From Epiperipatus broadwayi (lineage: Eukaryota > Onychophora > Udeonychophora > Euonychophora > Peripatidae): a stretch of 64,000 nucleotides of DNA. The notes under the pieces were generated by a model, which was given only the letters and a program-made list of their open reading frames with translations, searched no databases and was not told the origin of the DNA. Of the stretch, positions 62,033 to 64,000 are shown in pieces. The position numbers were made by a program, and so were the translations under genes. Where the stretch lies: contig JAQFVV010000286.1 of NCBI GenBank assembly GCA_028023455.1, positions 897,870 through 961,869 of the forward strand. The letters run 5' to 3'. Within the stretch, counting starts at the first letter, position 1, and each line of letters opens with the position of its first letter.

Positions 62033-64000
62033 ATGTACAATAGATTTTGTTTACTTTCTATGGTTGGTCCAACCAAACATTTTCACACACAATATACAGA
62101 TATTTATTACTATATATATATATATATATATAGTATATAAATATCTGTATATTGTATGCTTTGCTTTACATATATATATATATATATATATATATGTATT
62201 GTAAAGCATCTTTTCAGGATTAATCATATTTATTAGAATAAAATATATTTCTTACCAATGTTTAGATAAAATATTACTGATTTTCAACTGGGTGAAAAAA
62301 TGTATAAAGTAATAATTACATGGATGTAGTATATAGAATTGTTTCCCATGATTATTATATGATGTGGTTAGTGAAGATTCTGATTTACATTTAACAGTAT
62401 TTTTATATTTATTTGTGTTAAAAAACTTTCCCAAATTATTGGTAATTTTATTGTTTCAGCACATTTATTATGCAGCATTTGTTTTTTAAATTTTCTATAG
62501 CTTTTCTAAATATATTCATTGAACCTGCTTTTTGCATGTGGATATTATTTTGATATTTGGAAAGTCTATGCTTCATAAAACATCTTTCATCCATAAGAAA
62601 TTTCATTTCAACACACACATATATATATATAATATATTGTTTAAAATTTGAATACTGTATTAAATAAATTTGTTTGAATTATATATATATATATAGTATC
62701 TGCAGAAGTTTGAGGTGAGTTTCACTATGTGGTAAAATGTCAGTCATAATTATTTTTTTATTTTTTATTGATTTTAATGGTGGATATTTTAACTTATGAA
62801 GCATTGACCTGTGTTGCTATGACAATGATAATAGTGATATAAAAAAAATTGTTTTTTATTAATTGTATTGTATAAAATTGTTAATTGACTTTATTCATTT
62901 TAAAATGGATATGTGAATAATAAATCAAATGGTTTGGATAAAATTATTCTTTCATTATTATGTATTTTTATTACTGCGTACACCATAGTAGATTACAAAT
63001 AATATACCTAAATATTTAATGTCTTTGATGTGTTTATTGTTTTATTAATATAATGTTATATTTAACAAATAGATGTAAAAAGTTTATTTCCAATGTAGTA
63101 TGAAACAATGTAGTCTTAATAATTGAATTTATGTTGGAGTGAAAGGATGAAAATGTAAATGTTTGTTATATGTAATAATTATAATTTTTTATTCATAATT
63201 ATTGTGAAATAAGACTTATTTATGGAATGCTGGCTATAATTGATGAGAGAATTAATATAGAGCATTGCTTTAGTTTCTCTTACATCAATAAAAAAATTTA
63301 TAAATAGAATCAAGTAAACAAAATGCTCTCCCTCTATGTTGGTTTCAATGGAAGTTAATCTAAGTTCTTCTTATGATTTTTTTACTTATTTTTAAATGCA
63401 TATGATTAAAAAATTGATAAAATAATAGGATAAAAGCAATAATGTTTGTCAGTTGACTGGACAGAGTCATTGAACCTGTGAGATGTGACAGTTTATTAAA
63501 ATATAAAAAATTATTCTTAGCATTTTAAAAAAACCATCAGAATGTTTCTTTGATGTAAATATAAATATTACTTACTTTTTAATGATAAAGTCTAAAAGAT
63601 AATTACATAAAATGCATATAAAGATTATGTTCAGCTACTGATATAATTTTATACGTTTGATGTATTGTTTATACAAAGAATAAAATTTTGTTTAATTTCC
63701 ATAGCATTGTAATGGATGAAACTATAAACAGTTCACTTTTAATGATTTATAAATTGATTACTTGTATTGTTATACATATAAATTCATGTTTACACACTAT
63801 AACCTTATATAGATCAAATATCTGCTAAATGAAAAGATAATTTAGATATTTGAAAAAGTATTGGATTTAATAAAATGTGCTTGAATCTTGTAGCTTTTCA
63901 TAATATTTTTACTTTCTCTGGAATAGCAAAATATAAGATCATGATTTAAAAAACAAGCAAACACTAAAGCTAAGATATGATTTTTGAAATGCCATATTTA
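60798..64000. other. AT-rich DNA with TA-repeat hairpins, no gene
   Basis: (TA)n runs at about 61988-62030, 62111-62132, 62169-62195 and 62684-62696. The second and third lie in short hairpins (CAATATACAGATATTTA mirrored at about 62138; GCTTTACA mirrored at about 62200). Open frames across them are repeat artefacts. Confidence 0.45.

Noticed and set aside
61860-62204. 114-codon frame with repeated Ile-Tyr
   Set aside because: It is driven by (TA)n runs, and the non-repetitive part has no domain.

Overview
The window looks like gene-poor chromosomal DNA from an animal, most likely an invertebrate. It is strongly AT-rich. It carries animal-type non-LTR retrotransposons (APE endonuclease plus reverse transcriptase), Penelope-like element relics, many microsatellites, long inverted repeats, and a few exon-sized open frames with canonical splice sites. 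There is no bacterial operon, ribosome-binding-site or CRISPR architecture. A lophotrochozoan (for example a mollusc) or a cnidarian would fit, but the sequence does not settle this.

Host genes. The best candidate is a plus-strand gene with a first coding exon at 8623-8932 (103 codons, MGxxxS start, basic NLS-like cluster, GTGAGT donor). It has two alternative downstream acceptors in compatible phase: an exon at 9768-9863 (CAG acceptor, GTAAGA donor) and a terminal exon at 21845-21903. A second isolated exon candidate lies at 46227-46394. None has a recognised function.

Mobile DNA. (1) 2.1-4.9 kb: two decayed Penelope-like RT/GIY-YIG relics arranged head to head, each followed by a tRNA-like A-box module. 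(2) 18.2-19.2, 24.5-25.0 and 41.7-41.9 kb: 3' remnants of RTE-like LINEs. (3) 26.0-35.4 kb: two related APE-type LINEs in tandem. The first is near full length (ORF1 with CCHC knuckles, ORF2 with EN, RT and a C-terminal CCHC). The second is 5'-truncated and sits directly in the (TAA)n/(CAA)n tail of the first; both end in very long pure (TAA)n.

The most striking system is a set of foldback or tandem elements with about 396-437-nt monomers at 17.2, 20.1, 25.1, 37.1-38.5, 40.4, 42.6, 48.7, 49.6 and 51.9 kb (plus a fragment at 1-180). They contain type-I hammerhead ribozyme motifs: CUGANGA core, short stem II, GAAA, self-complementary stem III, UH cleavage site, paired stem I. The cleanest is a nearly identical 406-bp direct repeat at 51904-52808 with two intact hammerheads exactly one monomer apart. 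Each family has a different stem III that is nevertheless palindromic, and most copies are preceded by an inverted partial copy. This matches what is known of hammerhead-bearing terminal repeats of Penelope-like elements and of metazoan retrozymes. The Penelope RT relics in the same window give a plausible source of machinery.

The rest is AT-rich intergenic or intronic DNA with microsatellites, a dispersed 220-bp repeat pair, small perfect tandem duplications and one tRNA-like/SINE-like unit at 60.7 kb.
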